Translations under genes and position numbers: made by a program
Source of the DNA: Roseiarcus sp963730555
Lineage (GTDB): Bacteria > Pseudomonadota > Alphaproteobacteria > Rhizobiales > Beijerinckiaceae
Direction of reading: 5' to 3'
DNA length: 64,000 nucleotides
Assembly: GCA_963730555.1 (NCBI GenBank)
Contig: CAVSSS010000010.1
Location: 110,237-174,236, forward strand
Shown: piece after piece, positions 16,718-26,180 of the stretch
Layout of the letters: every line of letters starts with the position of its first letter
How positions within the stretch are numbered: position 1 is the first letter of the stretch
The notes under the pieces: generated by a model
Seen by the model: only the letters and a program-made list of their open reading frames with translations
Database searches by the model: none
Told to the model about the DNA's origin: nothing

Positions 16718-17842
16718 TCAGAGCGGCGCGGCGAGAGCATCGCGCCACTCCTCGATAACCGTTGCGTCACCCTCCCTTCGCAGGCTTTCCGACGCGAAGG
16801 ATAAAAGGTCCTCCCGGGACCTCAGTCGCGCCAGCGCCCATACGGCGGCTCCGCGGACAAGAGGGCTTTCGTCGCGCAATCGTTCCTCCGCGACCTTGGC
16901 GAGCGCGCGATCCTTCGAGTTCCCAATCGCAATCAGAACGTTGCGCACGAAGCGCGCCCTGCCGACGCGCTTGATCGGGCCGCCAGCGAACAGCGACCGG
17001 AAGGACGCATCGTCGAGCCGGGCGAGTTCGGCCAAGGGCGGGGCGTTAAGGTCGGCGCGCGCCTCGAGTTTCGCCTCCCGTCCTTCGCGGGCGAACTTGT
17101 TCCAGGGACAGACGGCGAGGCAGTCGTCGCAGCCATAGATGCGGTTGCCGATCGCGCGCCGAAACTCCCGCGGAATCGGCCCCTCGTGCTCGATCGTGAG
17201 ATAGGAGATGCAGCGCCGCGCATCGAGCTGGTAGGGCGCCGGAAACGCGCCTGTCGGGCAGACGTCGAGGCAGGCGCGGCATTGCCCGCAATGGTCCGGC
17301 TCCGGAGCGTCGGGCGGCAATTCGAGGGTCGTAAGGATCGCGCCCAGGAACAGCCAGGAGCCAAACTCCCGCGACACCAGATTGGTGTGCTTGCCTTGCC
17401 AGCCGAGCCCCGCGCGCGCGGCCTGCGGCTTCTCCATGAGCGGCGCGGTGTCGACGAAGACCTTGACCCCCGTCTTCTCCGGCCGCGCGGCGGCGACGAC
17501 GAACGTTGCGAGCTGCTTGAGCTTGCCCTTGATCACATCGTGATAGTCGCGATGGCGCGCATAGACGGAAATGGCTCCCACGTCGGGGCGCCCAAGCGCC
17601 GCCAGCGGATCGACCGAGGGGCCGTAATTGAGGCCCAGCATGACGAGGCTCCTGGCCTCGGGCATGAGCTTGCGCGGATCGGCCCGACGCTCGAAGGTCT
17701 CCGCCATCCAGATCATGTCGCCATGCGCGCGGTCCGCGAGCCAGGCGGCCAGACGCTCGCGCGCCTGCGCCGGCGCGTCGGCCGACGCGACCCGGCAGGC
17801 GTCGAAGCCGAGCGCGCGCGCCTTTTCCCGTATGGACGTCAG
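16718..17842 (-). CDS. queG: epoxyqueuosine reductase
   Basis: Cobalamin and 4Fe-4S dependent reductase for the last step of queuosine synthesis in tRNA. About 374 residues, normal length. Two ferredoxin-like clusters are visible, CGQCRACLDVCPTGAF and CDDCLAVCPWNKF, with the catalytic aspartate region KVFVDTAPLMEK before them and HEAT-like repeats at the C-terminus. The start is uncertain: the family N-terminus begins at LTSIREKARALGF, the codon there is CTG (17840-17842), and no ATG, GTG or TTG precedes it in frame nearby. Reading overlaps the TGA of the upstream GST-like gene by four bases, so translation may be coupled. A one-base error near the start is an alternative. Confidence 0.93.
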   Translation of the reverse strand: MTSIREKARALGFDACRVASADAPAQARERLAAWLADRAHGDMIWMAETFERRADPRKLMPEARSLVMLGLNYGPSVDPLAALGRPDVGAISVYARHRDYHDVIKGKLKQLATFVVAAARPEKTGVKVFVDTAPLMEKPQAARAGLGWQGKHTNLVSREFGSWLFLGAILTTLELPPDAPEPDHCGQCRACLDVCPTGAFPAPYQLDARRCISYLTIEHEGPIPREFRRAIGNRIYGCDDCLAVCPWNKFAREGREAKLEARADLNAPPLAELARLDDASFRSLFAGGPIKRVGRARFVRNVLIAIGNSKDRALAKVAEERLRDESPLVRGAAVWALARLRSREDLLSFASESLRREGDATVIEEWRDALAAPL

Positions 17843-18531
17843 AAGTCCAGATCGGCGTAAGCGACGCTCGGAATCATCCCCGGCAGCCGCTCGGCCAGGA
17901 GCGGCCGGAACGACGGGCGCGATTTCATGCGCGCATACCAGGTCTTGGCGGTTTCGCTTTCGTCCCACTGCGCGTCGCCCAGGTAATCGGCGCAGGACAG
18001 GTGCGCCGCGGCCGCGAGATCGGCATAGGTCAGCCGGTCGCCGGCGAGCCAGTTGCGGGCCCCGATCAGATGGCCGATGTAACGCAGATGATAGCGCAAA
18101 TTGGCGCGCGCGGCGCGCACGGCGTCCATGTCCGGGGCGCCGCCGCCCTGGGCGCTGCTCATGAACCGCTTGTAGATCTTCTCCCGCACGAGCCATTGGC
18201 TGGCTTCGTTGAAGAGCTTGACGTTGAACCAGTGCGCGAGCCGGCGCGTCTCCGCGCGCGCCAATGGATCCTGGGGCATCAGACGGCGGTCGCCGAGACC
18301 CAGGCCCCGCGTCTCGTCAAGATATTCGGCGATCACCGCCGCTCCCGAGAGGCTCGCCGTTTCCTCGTCGAGCATGACCGGCGTCGCCCCTTCGGGCGCT
18401 ATCAGCAGGAACTCCCGCCGACGGTCCCATGCCCTTTCTTCGACCAAGCGCGGCTCGATTCCCATTTCCCCAAGCACAAGACGGATGAAGCGGGAATGAG
18501 GGCAGAAGGGATGGTGGTAAAGCGTGATCAT
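17839..18531 (-). CDS. fzlA: glutathione S-transferase fold protein, FzlA-like
   Basis: 230 residues from the ATG at 18531. It has an N-terminal thioredoxin-like GST domain (MITLYHHPFCPHSRFIR) and a C-terminal helical domain with YHLRYIGHLIGARNWLAGD and YADLAAAAHLSCADYLGD. These blocks and the terminal ADLDF resemble FzlA, the GST-family FtsZ-binding protein that curves FtsZ filaments in Caulobacter and is conserved in alphaproteobacteria; the assignment is from recalled conservation. A generic GST is the alternative. Position upstream of queG is common in Hyphomicrobiales. The extension from 18600 was rejected because it lacks family similarity. Confidence 0.75.
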   Translation of the reverse strand: MITLYHHPFCPHSRFIRLVLGEMGIEPRLVEERAWDRRREFLLIAPEGATPVMLDEETASLSGAAVIAEYLDETRGLGLGDRRLMPQDPLARAETRRLAHWFNVKLFNEASQWLVREKIYKRFMSSAQGGGAPDMDAVRAARANLRYHLRYIGHLIGARNWLAGDRLTYADLAAAAHLSCADYLGDAQWDESETAKTWYARMKSRPSFRPLLAERLPGMIPSVAYADLDF

Positions 18532-19220
18532 TCGGGCCCGGTTCGAGCGGCAAGACGGGAGCAGCCGCGGCGCCCGTCGGATTTCATCCTCGGACGCCAT
18601 CAGATGCGGCGCTCCCGGTTAACCGATGGTTAACCGGCGGGCGGGGCTCTCGGCCGCCGTTTCATCGGGGACAATCGTTCAACGCCGCGCGCCACCCCGC
18701 CCTGGCGGCTCCGACTCATGCTAAGCGGGGCGGACGCTTCGCCGAGGCCCGCCCTGCTCTGATGACCCCGCCAAGACTTCATTCGCAAATGGAAGCCGGT
18801 GGCGCTGACCGAGCGCGCGGGAGCACTCACCCAGACGAAATGTTGCGAAAAGCGGTAATAAGAGAGCCCGCCCAGGCATCGCGAGATCCGACCCCACAAC
18901 CGTCGTCCCCCATAACCCGCCATCTTCAGCCTCGCCGCCTACAAGTCATTGGTAAAGCAAGATATTTCGCTGCGGTCTTCGGTTGCAGCCGACAAATCCT
19001 TGGCTAATCCGCGATCCCTCCGTATACTTCCTGGTCGAACCGGAATTTGGCGAGCGTCCCGCGGGTGAGAAGAGAGCTCACGAAAAGGAGAGAGGGCGCG
19101 CGCGCGAGGCGTCTCGCGCACAACCTCAAACGCGAGTCGGAGGGAAGCGAAACTTTTTTTATTTTTTTGGTCGTAACCCGTTGAAAGGTCCCGAATTCAT
19201 AAAAATAGATGAAAATAAAA
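18532..19220. other. 690 bases without a confident gene
   Basis: Several frames of 60-97 codons are open on both strands, but none shows a recognisable fold, a ribosome site or sensible composition; the 97-codon minus-strand frame at 18630-18923 is the longest. The right-hand part is unusually AT-rich for this chromosome (runs of T at 19150-19170). Before it lies the promoter region of the FzlA-like gene. Confidence 0.5.
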
Positions 19221-19266
19221 AAAGCAAATGAAAGCGATTTTGCTTTCAATTATTTTCATTTGCTTG
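19221..19266. terminator. AT-rich hairpin, terminator for pncA
   Basis: AAGCAAATGAAA (19222-19233) and TTTCATTTGCTT form a perfect 12-bp stem with a 20-odd base loop that itself holds AAAGC/GCTTT. On the minus strand it is followed by TTTTTTTATTTTC, so it is a good intrinsic terminator for pncA, whose stop is 46 bases before it. A close copy of the core lies at 53573-53620. Confidence 0.75.
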
Positions 19267-19311
19267 GCGTGAACTCGCGCATTGGTTGTATACGAACTTT
19301 TCCAGAGGCCG

Positions 19312-19953
19312 CTAGCCTAGGATCTCCCCCGACTGAATGCGCCACACTTCGGCGGCGTTCATCCGCGCCCAAGCCTCGCTGAGGGAATTGTTGGCGTCGA
19401 TCGCCCGGCAGGCGTCCTCGATCACGAAGGTTTCGAAGCCTTCGTTGCGCGCGTCGAGCGCCGAATGGGCGACGCAAAAGTCGGTCGCGAGCCCGCAAGC
19501 GAAGATCCGCTTCACTCCGCGCGCCTTGAGCATCGCGGCGAGGCCGGTCGTCGTCTTGCGGTCGGCCTCGAGGAAGGCGGAATAGGAGTCGACGGCCGAA
19601 TGCATGCCCTTGCGCAGGATGAGGAAGGCGCGATCGACCACGAGGTCTGGATGCAGCGCCGCGCCGGGCGTGTCCTGCACGCAGTGCTGGGGCCAGAGGG
19701 TCTGGTCGCCGTAGTGCAGGCGCTTCGTGTCGAAAGGCTTCGCGTTCTCGTGGCTCGCCGCGAAAGAGGCGTGCGTCGGCGGATGCCAATCCTGCGTGAC
19801 GACGACGTTGTCGAAACGGCTCACCAGTCGATTCACGAGCGGAATGATCTGATCGCCCCCTTCGACCGCCAGCGCCCCGCCAGGCATGAAATCGGGCTGC
19901 AGGTCGATCGCGAGGAGGACGTCGCGGTCATCGATAGAGATTGGCCTCGCCAT
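19312..19953 (-). CDS. pncA: nicotinamidase
   Basis: Hydrolyses nicotinamide to nicotinate for NAD salvage. 213 residues. The catalytic triad is visible: Asp in AIDLQPDF, Lys in LRKGMH, Cys in ATDFCVAHSA; metal ligands are in TQDWHPPTHASF. The start ATG at 19953 is preferred over ATGs further up because AGGAG lies 8 bases upstream and MARPISIDDRDVLLAIDLQ fits the family. The gene is monocistronic and ends at an AT-rich hairpin terminator. Confidence 0.95.
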   Translation of the reverse strand: MARPISIDDRDVLLAIDLQPDFMPGGALAVEGGDQIIPLVNRLVSRFDNVVVTQDWHPPTHASFAASHENAKPFDTKRLHYGDQTLWPQHCVQDTPGAALHPDLVVDRAFLILRKGMHSAVDSYSAFLEADRKTTTGLAAMLKARGVKRIFACGLATDFCVAHSALDARNEGFETFVIEDACRAIDANNSLSEAWARMNAAEVWRIQSGEILG

Positions 19954-20137
19954 TGGGATCGCTCCTGTCATCGCCATAGGCGCCGAACAGCCTTTCCGCT
20001 CATAGTCCAAACCGACGATCGGCGCGAATGTCAGCGGCAGGATTTAGGCGGGAGAAGCCGGAAAGGCAGTCAGGCGACGACATTTCCTCAAGGGCCGAAC
20101 GCAAGGTCGGCGCGCCGACCTGTGGGCCGACGCGATT

Positions 20138-20508
20138 TCAGCTGCCCGAAAGCGTCGCAAGAAAATCAATCAGCGCGTGGCGGTCAGCGTCGTTCTTCAC
20201 GCCGGGGAACAACGTCGTCGTGCCGGGCACGACGCCCTGCGGATTGGCAAGATACGCTCCAGCTTGTCCTGCGTCCAGACGATGCCGGAGTTCTTGTTGG
20301 CGGAGGAATAATTGAAATTGGGGACCGCGCCGGAATGGCGTCCGACGACGCCGGCGAGACTCGGTCCCACGCGATTGTGGTCCGGCTCCGTCGAATGGCA
20401 GATCGCGCAATTGCGCTTGAAGACCGCCTCGCCGCTCGGGTCAGCATCGGCGACAAACGGAACGAACAGAAGCGGGCAGGCAGTGAGCAGGCGCAAGGCA
20501 AATGGCAC
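20138..20508 (-). CDS. c-type cytochrome, frameshifted
   Basis: Small periplasmic class I cytochrome c of about 122 residues. From a GTG at 20508 the sequence has a signal peptide (LRLLTACPLLFVPFVADA), the haem site CAICH, GPSLAGVVGR, and after a frame disruption near 20255 the axial-ligand end (YLANPQGVVPGTTTLFPGV, DFLATLSGS). Both halves match cytochrome c and join cleanly if one base is corrected. It stands downstream of the PQQ dehydrogenase remnant on the same strand and is its probable electron acceptor. Confidence 0.8.
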
Positions 20509-20588
20509 GTCGAGGGTCTCCAATGCGACAAAAAGACAGGGGCGCGCCGCTCGTCGCAGACGCGCCCACTGCTGTTGATTCGCCGCGG

Positions 20589-22190
20589 TTACTTGCTCGT
20601 GGCGTCCTTGGAGTCGTCGGACACGGCCATCACGATCACCGTCGGATCGCCGAGCAGGCCGAATGTGACGCGCGAGACGTGGCCGGACGTGACGGCCATA
20701 TATTGTTTGCCGTGCAGCTCGAACGTCGCGACGCCGCCGGCGATCATGCCGCCTGTCTGCGTGGTGAAGAGCTGCTTGCCGGTGGCGCTGTCGAGGGCGA
20801 AGAAATTGCCCTTGATGTCGCCAGCGAACGTGACCCCGCCCGCGGTTGGCGTCACGCCGCCGATGACCGGCGCGCCGATGTCGTCTTTCCACTTCACCTG
20901 GCCGGTGCCTGCGTCGACGGCCGTGATCCACCCGTGCGCCTTATCGGTCGGGTCCTGGATCGGTTCGCCGCCGTAGAAGAGTTCGCCGGCAATGTAGGTC
21001 GGCGGTCCTTTCTTGAAGATCGCGCACCAGTCGACGGCTCCGACGACGAGCGCGTTGTTCTTGCGGCCGTAGGCCGGGCCATTCCACTCGACGCCGCCGA
21101 GCAGACCGGGGCACACATGGTCGCCCTTTTCGGTCGGGATAGCATTTTCGTTCTCGACTGTGGTGATCGGCGTGCGGAACAGCTCTTTGTGCGATTCCCG
21201 GTCCAGGCCAACGAGCATTCCGTCCTTGCCGGCGGCGGCGACAATGTCCTGCAGGTCCGGCGTCCGGTACAGCACGAGCACGGCGGCGAGATCGTGATCC
21301 ACGCCGTCGTGCGCTTTGAACTGGTGATGCCAGTGGAGCGCGCCGGTGCGGGCGTCCAGCGCAACCACGCTGTCGGTGTAAAGATTGTCGCCAGGGCGGT
21401 ACTCGGCGTCGAGATCCGGCGCAGGATTGCCGACCGGCACCAGGACCTCGTTGCGCGTGACGTCGAGTGTGAGCACTGTCCAAGTGCCGCCGCCGCCCGT
21501 CAGCGCCGATCTCTTCACCTGCCAGGTGTCGGCGCCGGGCTCGTTGTCAGTGGGGATCAGGTTGAAACGCCGCAACTCGCGCCCGTTCTCGGCGTCGAAC
21601 GCCATCAATCGGCCGCGCACGCCCCAGTCGCTGCCGGCCGTGCCCGCGTGACGACGCCGTTCCATGCCAGCGGGGCGCCCGACAGGAACTCGCCCACTCC
21701 CGGATCGCCCACCTGGTCCTTCCACAGGGTCTTGCCGGTCTCGGCGTCGATTGCGATCAACGCCCCGTCCGGAAGGCCCCGGAAGACGCCCCCATTGTTG
21801 TAAGCAGCGCCACGATTGACGCTCCAAACGTCCTCGTAGGACGAGGTGTAAGTGTTGCGCCATTTCTCCTGGCAGGTCCGCGGATCAATCGCGATCGTGT
21901 CGCGTCCCGCCGTGACCTACATCACGCCGTTGATGACGATCGGGCCTGCATGGAACGATCCGCCGTCCTTGACCTTGATGCGGCAGACCTCTTTCAGCGC
22001 TCCCACATTCTTCGCGGTGATCTGGTGCAGAGGCGAAAAGCGTTGCGACGCATAGTCGTTGTTATAGCCGGCCAATCAACCTCCGTGCCGTTTGTCGGCA
22101 CGATGTCCGCTCGCAGCGCGTGCGGCGCAATAAACACGCTAGCCGCCAGCGCGGCGCCGGCCAGCAATACTTGACGTCTATGGTATCGTC
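20589..22190 (-). pseudogene. PQQ-dependent dehydrogenase, decayed
   Basis: Remains of a periplasmic quinoprotein of the eight-bladed propeller type. The long intact part (from about 21640 to 20589) shows W-motif blades such as VDAGTGQVKWK, LDSATGKQLFTTQ and ALDARTGALHW. Upstream, homologous sequence continues in other frames: a signal-peptide-like LLAGAALAASVFIAPHALRAD, YNNDYASQRFSPLHQIT, and DPRTCQEKW. It is broken by an in-frame TAG at 21915-21917, a frame change near 21645 and another near 22065, and no clear start codon remains. The substrate (alcohol, glucose or other) cannot be told. A cytochrome c gene follows. Confidence 0.8.
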
Positions 22191-22584
22191 ATGATGTTTC
22201 CGCCCTTGGTTGCTCTCTCGACACTCGAGAAAGTCGCTTTCGTTACTATCGTGTCGCCAACGCTCCGATGCATCGGCTTATGATGTCAAGGTTTAACAGG
22301 TATGACGTTAAGGGATGATCTCGGTAGGCAACCGCCAGCATCGTCGGACGGGGCGCCCATGCGCGAGCTTTACAGAAAGAAGCGAATCGTGCCTGACCTT
22401 GCGTCTCCGGCTTCGACACGCGCCGGAGGACCTCGGCTACTCAATGGCAACGTCAGCGCCGCGGATTCGATACGCTTTGCGATGCATCTAACCCGTTTAG
22501 AACAACTCAAGGGCAATCACCGGATGGCTCGCAGGCATGAACCGGCGCCCCGACTTGACGACGTAGCAGCGCCAGCGCATCTGC
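22191..22584. other. non-coding stretch upstream of lgt
   Basis: About 390 bases between the divergent PQQ-dehydrogenase remnant and lgt. Open frames here merely run into lgt in the wrong frame. It should hold the promoters of both; I see no repeat or RNA gene. Confidence 0.5.
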
Positions 22585-23412
22585 ATGCCCCGCATGCCGA
22601 CACTCGTTCTGCCTTTTCCAGCTATCAATCCTGTTCTTGTGCAATTGGGGCCGCTGGCCATCCGCTGGTACGCGCTCGCCTATATCGCCGGCCTCGTGCT
22701 CGGTTGGTTCATCATTCGCCGGATCGTCTCCGACGACCGGTATTGGAATGGGAAAAAGCGCCCGAGCGCGGAGAGCATCGACGATCTCCTGGTTTATTGC
22801 GCCTTCGGGGTCATCCTGGGCGGGCGGGTCGGTATCGTTCTGTTCTACAATCCACAATATTACTTTTCCCATCCGGTCGAGATCTTCAAAATCTGGGAAG
22901 GCGGAATGTCCTTTCACGGCGGGCTGATCGGCGCGCTGATCGGCATTCTCCTGTTCTGCCGCCGCTACAAAACGCCGGCGATGACCGTGCTCGACCTGTG
23001 TTCGCTCGTCGCGCCGATTGGCATCTTCCTTGGCCGAATCGCTAATTTCATTCGCCCCGAGCTCTGGGGTCGCCCCACCAATGTTCCCTGGGCGGTCATA
23101 TTTCCGGGGACGGACGGCCAGCCGCGCCATCCGAGCCAGATTTACGAAGCTCTGCTCGAGGGGCTTCTGGCGTTCGCCATCCTCTACATGCTCGCGCAAA
23201 CGGGCGCTCTGCGCCGTCCCGGCCTCCTCACTGGCGTCTTCGCGATCGTCTATGGCGCGTCGCGCATTTTCAGCGAATGCTTTCGCGAACCCGATCCGCA
23301 GCTCGGATACCTCAAGTGGGGGTTGACGATGGGCATGGTCCTGTCATTCCCTCTGATCATCGCGGGGATCGGGGTTCTGGCGTGGAGTTATCGGCGGGGC
23401 GTGTCGCCATGA
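22585..23412 (+). CDS. lgt: prolipoprotein diacylglyceryl transferase
   Basis: Inner-membrane enzyme that moves the diacylglyceryl group from phosphatidylglycerol to the lipobox cysteine of prolipoproteins. 275 residues with seven predicted helices. Signatures: PLAIRWYALAYIAGL, GGRVGIVLFY, GMSFHGGLIG and GRIANFIRPELWGRPT, the last containing the Lgt signature. The stop overlaps the ATG of the next gene (ATGA), the first of two overlaps in an lgt-midA-pgeF operon found in many Hyphomicrobiales. Confidence 0.97.
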   Translation: MPRMPTLVLPFPAINPVLVQLGPLAIRWYALAYIAGLVLGWFIIRRIVSDDRYWNGKKRPSAESIDDLLVYCAFGVILGGRVGIVLFYNPQYYFSHPVEIFKIWEGGMSFHGGLIGALIGILLFCRRYKTPAMTVLDLCSLVAPIGIFLGRIANFIRPELWGRPTNVPWAVIFPGTDGQPRHPSQIYEALLEGLLAFAILYMLAQTGALRRPGLLTGVFAIVYGASRIFSECFREPDPQLGYLKWGLTMGMVLSFPLIIAGIGVLAWSYRRGVSP

Positions 23413-24503
23413 CGCTGCTCCTCGACGAAATCAAAGCAATGATCGCTGAGCGTGGGCCGATCACGGTCGAGCAATATATGCAACTCGCGCTCGCCCATCC
23501 GGACCTCGGCTACTACATGAACCGAGATCCATTCGGCGCAACGGGAGACTTCACGACCGCGCCGGAGATATCCCAGATGTTCGGCGAGCTGATCGGTCTG
23601 TGGGCGGCCGAAGTATGGTCAAGCATGGGCTCGCCCGATCCGGTGCGCCTCATCGAACTCGGCCCTGGGCGGGGCACGCTGATGGGCGATGCGCTGCGCG
23701 CCGCACGCATTGTTCCGGCTTTCCGTAACGCACTCGACGTCCGCTTCGTCGAGACGAGTCCGGCTCTGGCGGCGATGCAGCACGAACTGCTAGTCAATTC
23801 GGGCGTGGCGGTCTCTTGGGCCCAGACCCTAAAGGAAGTCCCTGACGGGCCAGCGATCGTGATCGGCAACGAGTTTCTCGACGCGCTACCCGTACGCCAG
23901 TTCGTGCGTGTGAACGGCCAGTGGCGCGAGCGCACGGTGCGTGTCAACGGCGACGGCGCGCTTGTCTTTAGCGTCGCCGACAAGCACGAGCCCTATATCA
24001 GAGCCAACGCGGCGAACGGCGAAGTGCTTGAAGTGAATCCTTCCGCGCATCGATTGATGTTCGAACTCGGCGCTCGGCTCGCGAAGCAGGGCGGCGCGGC
24101 GCTACTGATCGATTATGGCCACGTGGTCACCCAATTTGGCGACACGTTGCAGGCCCTGCGCGCGCATCGCTATGTCGACCCGCTCGTTGCGCCGGGCGAG
24201 TGCGACCTCACCGCGCATGTCGATTTTGCGGCCATGGCGCGCAGCGCGAGCGCAGCCGGGGCCGTGGTCTATGGGCCGATCGACCAAGGCGATTTCCTGC
24301 GCGCGATCGGCATCGACCTGAGGACAAAAGCGCTTGCCGAGCGCGCCACTCTTGACCACGCAGAGGAATTTGAGCGGGCGCGGGCGCGCCTGGTGGGCAA
24401 GGGTCAAGGTGAAATGGGCGCTGTGTTCAAGGCAATGGCGGTCGCCGACCGCAGGCTGCGCCCGCCTCCCGGGTTCCAATCCGCAGCCGCGAAATCCGCG
24501 TGA
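23409..24503 (+). CDS. MidA/NDUFAF7-type protein arginine methyltransferase
   Basis: 364-residue SAM-dependent methyltransferase of the DUF185 family. Blocks: PITVEQYMQLALAHPDLGYY, RDPFGATGDFTTAPEIS, motif I IELGPGRGTLMGD, and NEFLDALPVRQF. In mitochondria the orthologue methylates an arginine of the complex I subunit NDUFS2; a similar complex I role here is inferred. The start ATG at 23409 lies inside the lgt stop; the reading frame is open further up but inside lgt. It overlaps pgeF by four bases at its end. Confidence 0.92.
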   Translation: MTLLLDEIKAMIAERGPITVEQYMQLALAHPDLGYYMNRDPFGATGDFTTAPEISQMFGELIGLWAAEVWSSMGSPDPVRLIELGPGRGTLMGDALRAARIVPAFRNALDVRFVETSPALAAMQHELLVNSGVAVSWAQTLKEVPDGPAIVIGNEFLDALPVRQFVRVNGQWRERTVRVNGDGALVFSVADKHEPYIRANAANGEVLEVNPSAHRLMFELGARLAKQGGAALLIDYGHVVTQFGDTLQALRAHRYVDPLVAPGECDLTAHVDFAAMARSASAAGAVVYGPIDQGDFLRAIGIDLRTKALAERATLDHAEEFERARARLVGKGQGEMGAVFKAMAVADRRLRPPPGFQSAAAKSA

Positions 24504-25276
24504 GCGCGGCTCAATTCCTGGCTGCGGAATTGCTGCGGATTCCTGGCGTAGCGCATGGCTTTTTCACCCGTGTCGGCGGAGCCTCGCAAGGCGTCTACGC
24601 ATCGCTGAACGCGGGTGTCGGCTCGCGCGACGCGCCAGAAGCGGTAACCGAGAACCGCGCCAGGGTCGCTGCGGCGCTCGGAGCGGCGCCGGAGCGCCTC
24701 GCCGTGCCGTTCCAGATTCACTCACCCGACGCAGTAGCCATAAGCGAGCCTTGGCCGGCAGATGCGCGCCCGCGGTGCGATGCCCTGGTGACCGCGACCC
24801 CTGGCCTCGCGCTTGGCGTGACGGGCGCTGACTGCGGCATGATCCTGTTTGCCGACCAGCGCGCGCGTGTCATCGGAGCGGCGCATGCGGGCTGGAAAGG
24901 AGCGCTGACGGGAGTGATCGAAGCGACGGTGACGGTGATGGAGCGGCTTGGCGCCAAGCGCGGCGACATTGTCGCCGGGCTCGGCCCGTGCATTGGGCCC
25001 AAGTCCTACGAGGTTGGCCCAGAATTCGTGGCCGCCTTCGAAAACATCGGGGAAGATACACGCCGCTACTTCACTTCAGGCGTCAGAGAAGGCCACTCGA
25101 TGTTCAACCTCAACGCCTATCTCGCCGAACGGGCCGCGCGCGCGGGAGTCGGACGCTTCGAGGATCTTGGCCTCGACACCTACGCCGACGAACGCCGCTT
25201 CTTCAGCTATCGCCGCGCCACGCATCGGAGGGAGCCGGACTATGGCCGGTTGATGTCGGTCATCGTGATGAATTGA
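24500..25276 (+). CDS. pgeF: peptidoglycan editing factor/multicopper oxidase-fold purine nucleoside phosphorylase
   Basis: YfiH/LACC1 family, 258 residues. Sequence has HGFFTRVGGASQGVYASLN, GVTGADCGMILF, GAAHAGWKGALTG and GPCIGPKSYEVG, with the His and Cys metal ligands that form the active site. Family members cleave adenosine and related nucleosides, and PgeF removes mis-incorporated serine from UDP-MurNAc; older names call it laccase-like. Start GTG at 24500 overlaps the midA TGA (GTGA). Confidence 0.94.
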   Translation: MSAAQFLAAELLRIPGVAHGFFTRVGGASQGVYASLNAGVGSRDAPEAVTENRARVAAALGAAPERLAVPFQIHSPDAVAISEPWPADARPRCDALVTATPGLALGVTGADCGMILFADQRARVIGAAHAGWKGALTGVIEATVTVMERLGAKRGDIVAGLGPCIGPKSYEVGPEFVAAFENIGEDTRRYFTSGVREGHSMFNLNAYLAERAARAGVGRFEDLGLDTYADERRFFSYRRATHRREPDYGRLMSVIVMN

Positions 25277-25392
25277 GCCTTTTACGCGAATTCCGGTTGC
25301 TTGACAGGCGGTCTGCGCGCGACCAATTAAGGCCCGATCCACTTTGCTGACGATCGGCGCCAAGTCGAAAGCGCGCCCTGAGGGGACTCCGA

Positions 25393-25623
25393 ATGTTCGC
25401 TCAGGCCTTGGCGAACCGGCTTGCGCGCGGCGGCGTCCACCTGGCGTTGGCGCCGTCGATAATTGCCCCGCTTTTCGTCGCGAGCTTGGTCGTTCTCTTC
25501 CTGGCCGACAAGCCGCAGGACGTTGGCCTTGCCGGCGTCGCGCGTCTCGCCATGGCTGCCGCGGTGCGGCTCATCGGCCGCACGCAAGGCGCGCGCGAGC
25601 GGCTTGTCGAGGCGCGGGCGTGA
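25393..25623 (+). CDS. small single-pass membrane protein, unknown
   Basis: 76 residues with one clear hydrophobic helix (LALAPSIIAPLFVASLVVLFLA) followed by a basic amphipathic end. The ATG follows GAGGGG by 6 bases and the stop TGA overlaps the next start as GTGA, so coupling with the flavin reductase is likely and supports a real gene. I do not recognise the family; it could also be the tail of a lost transporter gene, as LADKPQDVGL resembles MFS C-termini. Confidence 0.55.
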   Translation: MFAQALANRLARGGVHLALAPSIIAPLFVASLVVLFLADKPQDVGLAGVARLAMAAAVRLIGRTQGARERLVEARA

Positions 25624-26123
25624 GCGACCGGCGACTGCACCACGTCGACAGCGTCACCTTTCGTCAGGCGATGCGGACCCTTTCCTCCGGGGTTGCAATC
25701 GTCGCTTGCGGAGAGGACGAAGCGCGCGCCGGCTGCACGGCCATATCGGTTGCGTCCCTGTCGCTCGTGCCGCCGACGCTTATCGTCTGCCTCGCGCGGT
25801 CGTCGTCGACACTCGCCCGATTGCGCGAGGTGGGCGCATTTTCGATCAGCCTGCTGGCCGCGCGCCACCAGGCGCTCGCCCATCGCTTCAGCGGGCACAG
25901 CGGCGCGCATGGAGCTCGCCGCTTCGACTTGGGCCGCTGGGTCACGCTCTCGACCGGCGCCCCTGTCCTCGCCGAGGCGATCGCAGCGTTCGACTGCCTG
26001 GTCGAGGAGGTCATCGAGCGCCACTCTCATGCGATCATCCTCGGCGCCGTCGTGAGCCTCAAGGAGGGCGCCGACGAACCCGCCCTCATGCGTCGGCGCG
26101 GAGAGTATGCGACCCTCGTTTGA
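25620..26123 (+). CDS. flavin reductase domain protein
   Basis: About 167 residues. From the GTG at 25620 the sequence reads VSDRRLHHVDSVTFRQAM, then the FMN-binding split-barrel pattern RTLSSGVAIVACG, AGCTAISVASLSLVPPTLIVCL, and SISLLAARHQALAHRFSG. This is the HpaC/DIM6 type that supplies reduced FMN to monooxygenases, or the flavin-dependent oxidase itself. No monooxygenase partner gene is adjacent; the upstream small membrane gene overlaps it. Confidence 0.85.
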   Translation: MSDRRLHHVDSVTFRQAMRTLSSGVAIVACGEDEARAGCTAISVASLSLVPPTLIVCLARSSSTLARLREVGAFSISLLAARHQALAHRFSGHSGAHGARRFDLGRWVTLSTGAPVLAEAIAAFDCLVEEVIERHSHAIILGAVVSLKEGADEPALMRRRGEYATLV

Positions 26124-26180
26124 GACGCCGATTGGTCTGCCCGATCCCACGCAGGGAACGGCGGCAAACTTCCCCGGTTT

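Noticed and set aside
19150..19210. possible integration or origin site in the AT-rich stretch
   Set aside because: No DnaA boxes or iterons; explained by the hairpin terminator and low-complexity sequence.
19465..20976. 503-codon open frame spanning pncA and cytochrome c on the other strand
   Set aside because: Antisense shadow across several genes; no recognisable domain.
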